A stretch of 6,518 nucleotides of DNA from Methanobacterium sp. (lineage in GTDB: Archaea > Methanobacteriota > Methanobacteria > Methanobacteriales > Methanobacteriaceae). The stretch covers positions 1 to 6,518 of the forward strand of contig PMNN01000076.1 of assembly GCA_003161815.1 (NCBI GenBank), given 5' to 3'. The notes below the pieces were generated by a model, which made no database searches, was not told the origin of the DNA, and was given only the letters and a program-made list of their open reading frames with translations. Made by a program: the position numbers and the translations under genes. The stretch's first letter is position 1. The number at the start of each line of letters is the position of its first letter. This document shows positions 4,961 to 6,518 of the stretch, piece by piece.

Positions 4961-6223
4961 ATGAAGTTTTTAAGCATAGCCATTAAGGATTTGAAAGAAA
5001 TATTACGTGATAGAAGAGGATTTTTCTTTATACTGCTTTTCCCCATGTTATTTATGCTTGTGTTTGGATTTGCCTTCGGAGGTATGGGAGGGAACACTCC
5101 CCATAATCTTGCAGTAATAAACTATGATCAAGGCTCCGTTTTACCTAATAATCAAAGTGTTAACTTTGGAAATAATCTAACCCAAATTCTGGAGAATGCG
5201 AAGTATCCGAACAGTAATGTATACGTATTCAACGTTACACAACCCAGTGAGAGTAACGCTGATCAACAATTAAAACAGAGAAAAATAGATGCAGAACTAA
5301 TTATACCACAAAATTTCTCACAAGCCAGCGTTTCTTTAATTAATAACACTATTTCATCAACCACAAACACTCCATCTGCCTCATCATCAAACATTACCTC
5401 CACTCTCATAATTCGTGGTGACACTGGATACATTAATTTTGGCACTACTCAAGGTATTCTAACGGGAATCCTATCCCAATATAAGGATGAAATAGTCATC
5501 GATACTCAAAACAATGTTAGGGGTACACCAGGAGCACAACCAACTGAGTACCTCAATAGTAAGGTGGAACCTATAGCTGGAACCGGGGACTATACCACCT
5601 TTGATTACCTTGCCCCAGGAATGATAGTATTCGCCATTATTCTATTAGCTACTACAGTAGCAGCCAGTTTAACCAGAGAAGTGGATAAAGGAACATTAGC
5701 CAGGCTCAAACTATCAAAAATGAGAGGGTTCGACTTATTATTCGGCGGTCTCATCCCCTGGTCCCTGGTTGTTGTAGCTCAAGTAATAATTCTCTTAGCT
5801 GTCGCTATAATCATTGGATTCCACTGGCAGGGTGGTTTAAACTCAATTCTTCTAGCCATTCTTGTGGGTGTTATTGGAGGAATAGCTTCTATTTCTTTAG
5901 CAATGATAATTGCAGCATTCGCCAAAAACGATCGACAGGCAGCTAATCTCGGGACATTAATTACTGTACCCACAAGCTTCCTAGTAGGAGCATTCTTCCC
6001 CTTACCCCAAGAACCAATCGGAACCTTCATGGGTCAATCCTTCCAAATCTACGACTTCATACCCTGGACTCACACTCTTAATGCTCTGCGATCCGTCCTC
6101 ACCTATGGGGGTGGATGGAATGACATTTCTTTCCAAGTTGGCATAAGTGTCTTGTTGACCATAATATTGTTTGTAATAGGTGTGGCATTATTCTCCCGGA
6201 CTAGGTTAAGGGCTGAAAGTTAA
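4961..6223 (+). CDS. ABC-2 type exporter, permease protein
   Basis: The membrane subunit paired with the ATPase that ends seven bases upstream; its GGGAG site (4946-4950) lies inside the last ATPase codons, so the two are surely translated from one message. The 420-residue protein has the ABC-2 permease layout: a cytosolic start with basic residues (KDLKEILRDRRG at 9-20), one membrane span (about 21-41), a large outer domain (about 43-215), then five more spans (about 217-237, 263-287, 294-320, 328-348, 392-412). The LAPGMIVFAI stretch at 217-226 and the REVDKGTLARLK stretch at 239-250 are typical of the family. The outer domain carries a Ser/Thr/Asn-rich segment (about 118-148) and six N-X-S/T sites (N64, N72, N91, N118, N128, N144). 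What is exported cannot be told from the sequence. Confidence 0.92.
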   Translation: MKFLSIAIKDLKEILRDRRGFFFILLFPMLFMLVFGFAFGGMGGNTPHNLAVINYDQGSVLPNNQSVNFGNNLTQILENAKYPNSNVYVFNVTQPSESNADQQLKQRKIDAELIIPQNFSQASVSLINNTISSTTNTPSASSSNITSTLIIRGDTGYINFGTTQGILTGILSQYKDEIVIDTQNNVRGTPGAQPTEYLNSKVEPIAGTGDYTTFDYLAPGMIVFAIILLATTVAASLTREVDKGTLARLKLSKMRGFDLLFGGLIPWSLVVVAQVIILLAVAIIIGFHWQGGLNSILLAILVGVIGGIASISLAMIIAAFAKNDRQAANLGTLITVPTSFLVGAFFPLPQEPIGTFMGQSFQIYDFIPWTHTLNALRSVLTYGGGWNDISFQVGISVLLTIILFVIGVALFSRTRLRAES

Positions 6224-6257
6224 AAATGGGATTAGAAAAAAGAGGTTTTAGATAAAT

Positions 6258-6518
6258 ATGACATCTGAAAAACATGGGCATGTCCATCATAGTAAATCAA
6301 CAAAAGATATTTTAAGTGCTGATAAAGTTCTTTCCGAAGCAGGATTAAAATCCGGTGATGTTTTCCTTGATGCAGGCTGTGGAGATGGCTTCATATCCAT
6401 AGCTGCCTCTCCCTTAGTGGGAGAGGAAGGGAAAGTTTATTCTATTGACGCGTATCCTGAATCGATTGAAATATTGAAGAATGATGTTCAGAAGAAAAAA
6501 ATAAAGAATTTAGAAGCT
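6258..6518 (+). CDS. Class I SAM-dependent methyltransferase (5' part, cut by the window edge)
   Basis: The first 87 residues are visible and the frame is still open at the edge. The glycine-rich SAM-binding loop FLDAGCGDGF (36-45) is followed one strand later by VYSIDAYPESIE (60-71), where D64 should hold the ribose of SAM; this is the start of a Rossmann-fold methyltransferase. Before the fold there is a short leader with four histidines (H6, H8, H10, H11), which might bind a metal. AGAGGT at 6241-6246 lies 11 bases before the ATG at 6258. Only 34 bases separate it from the permease and no T-tract intervenes, so it is probably the third gene of the exporter operon. The substrate is unknown; related proteins include small-molecule, metalloid and corrinoid-type methyltransferases. 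Confidence 0.85.
   Translation, partial: MTSEKHGHVHHSKSTKDILSADKVLSEAGLKSGDVFLDAGCGDGFISIAASPLVGEEGKVYSIDAYPESIEILKNDVQKKKIKNLEA

Noticed and set aside
5779..6030. Minus-strand frame of 83 codons inside the permease
   Set aside because: Antisense to conserved membrane spans of the permease and lacking a ribosome binding site.
6226..6255. Nine-codon frame between the permease and the methyltransferase
   Set aside because: It has no ribosome binding site of its own, simply fills the short spacer, and contains the binding site of the next gene.
1..6518. A toxin-antitoxin, defence or mobile-element system across the window
   Set aside because: The recognised genes are housekeeping translation enzymes, a lone membrane protease, an exporter and a methyltransferase; no nuclease, transposase, integrase, attachment site or terminal repeat was seen.

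Overview
The window looks like chromosomal DNA of a methanogenic archaeon, most probably of the order Methanobacteriales (Methanobacterium-like). The case rests on an archaeal-type Trm5 tRNA methyltransferase, a diphthine synthase (found only in archaea and eukaryotes), very AT-rich intergenic DNA with TATA/BRE-like promoters and oligo-T terminators, and Shine-Dalgarno sites of the GGAGG/GGTGA type. The genus is inferred from overall protein flavour, not proven.

Layout, left to right. Positions 1-72 are probably the last codons of a plus-strand gene that I cannot name. Positions 73-428 are very AT-rich and non-coding, with T-tracts for the left-hand gene and a hairpin/T-tract for the gene arriving from the right. 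A minus-strand gene at 429-1358 encodes a CPBP-family (CAAX protease-like) membrane protease. A second minus-strand gene at 1560-2582 encodes Trm5, which makes m1G37 in tRNA, and starts with TTG. Divergent from it, dphB (diphthine synthase) runs from 2723 to 3514; its start is better placed at the second ATG than at 2711. A small minus-strand gene of unknown function (3617-3862) converges on dphB. To the right is a plus-strand cluster: an ABC-2 exporter ATPase (4015-4953), its permease (4961-6223) and the first 87 codons of a class I SAM-dependent methyltransferase (6258 to the window edge).

How the genes fit together. Trm5 and DphB both support accurate translation, one by methylating tRNA next to the anticodon and the other by modifying elongation factor 2; they share a 140-base divergent promoter region. 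The ATPase and permease form one exporter of unknown substrate. The methyltransferase follows after 34 bases with no terminator and is probably co-transcribed. The small unknown gene and the exporter operon read away from each other from two back-to-back, mirror-image TATA boxes.

I see no mobile element, CRISPR array, tRNA or rRNA gene, and no convincing new multi-gene system. The points most worth a second look are the orphan small protein with its mirrored promoter, the glycosylation-site-rich outer loop of the permease, hairpin-plus-T-tract terminators on the minus strand, and a GC-richer island between two convergent genes.
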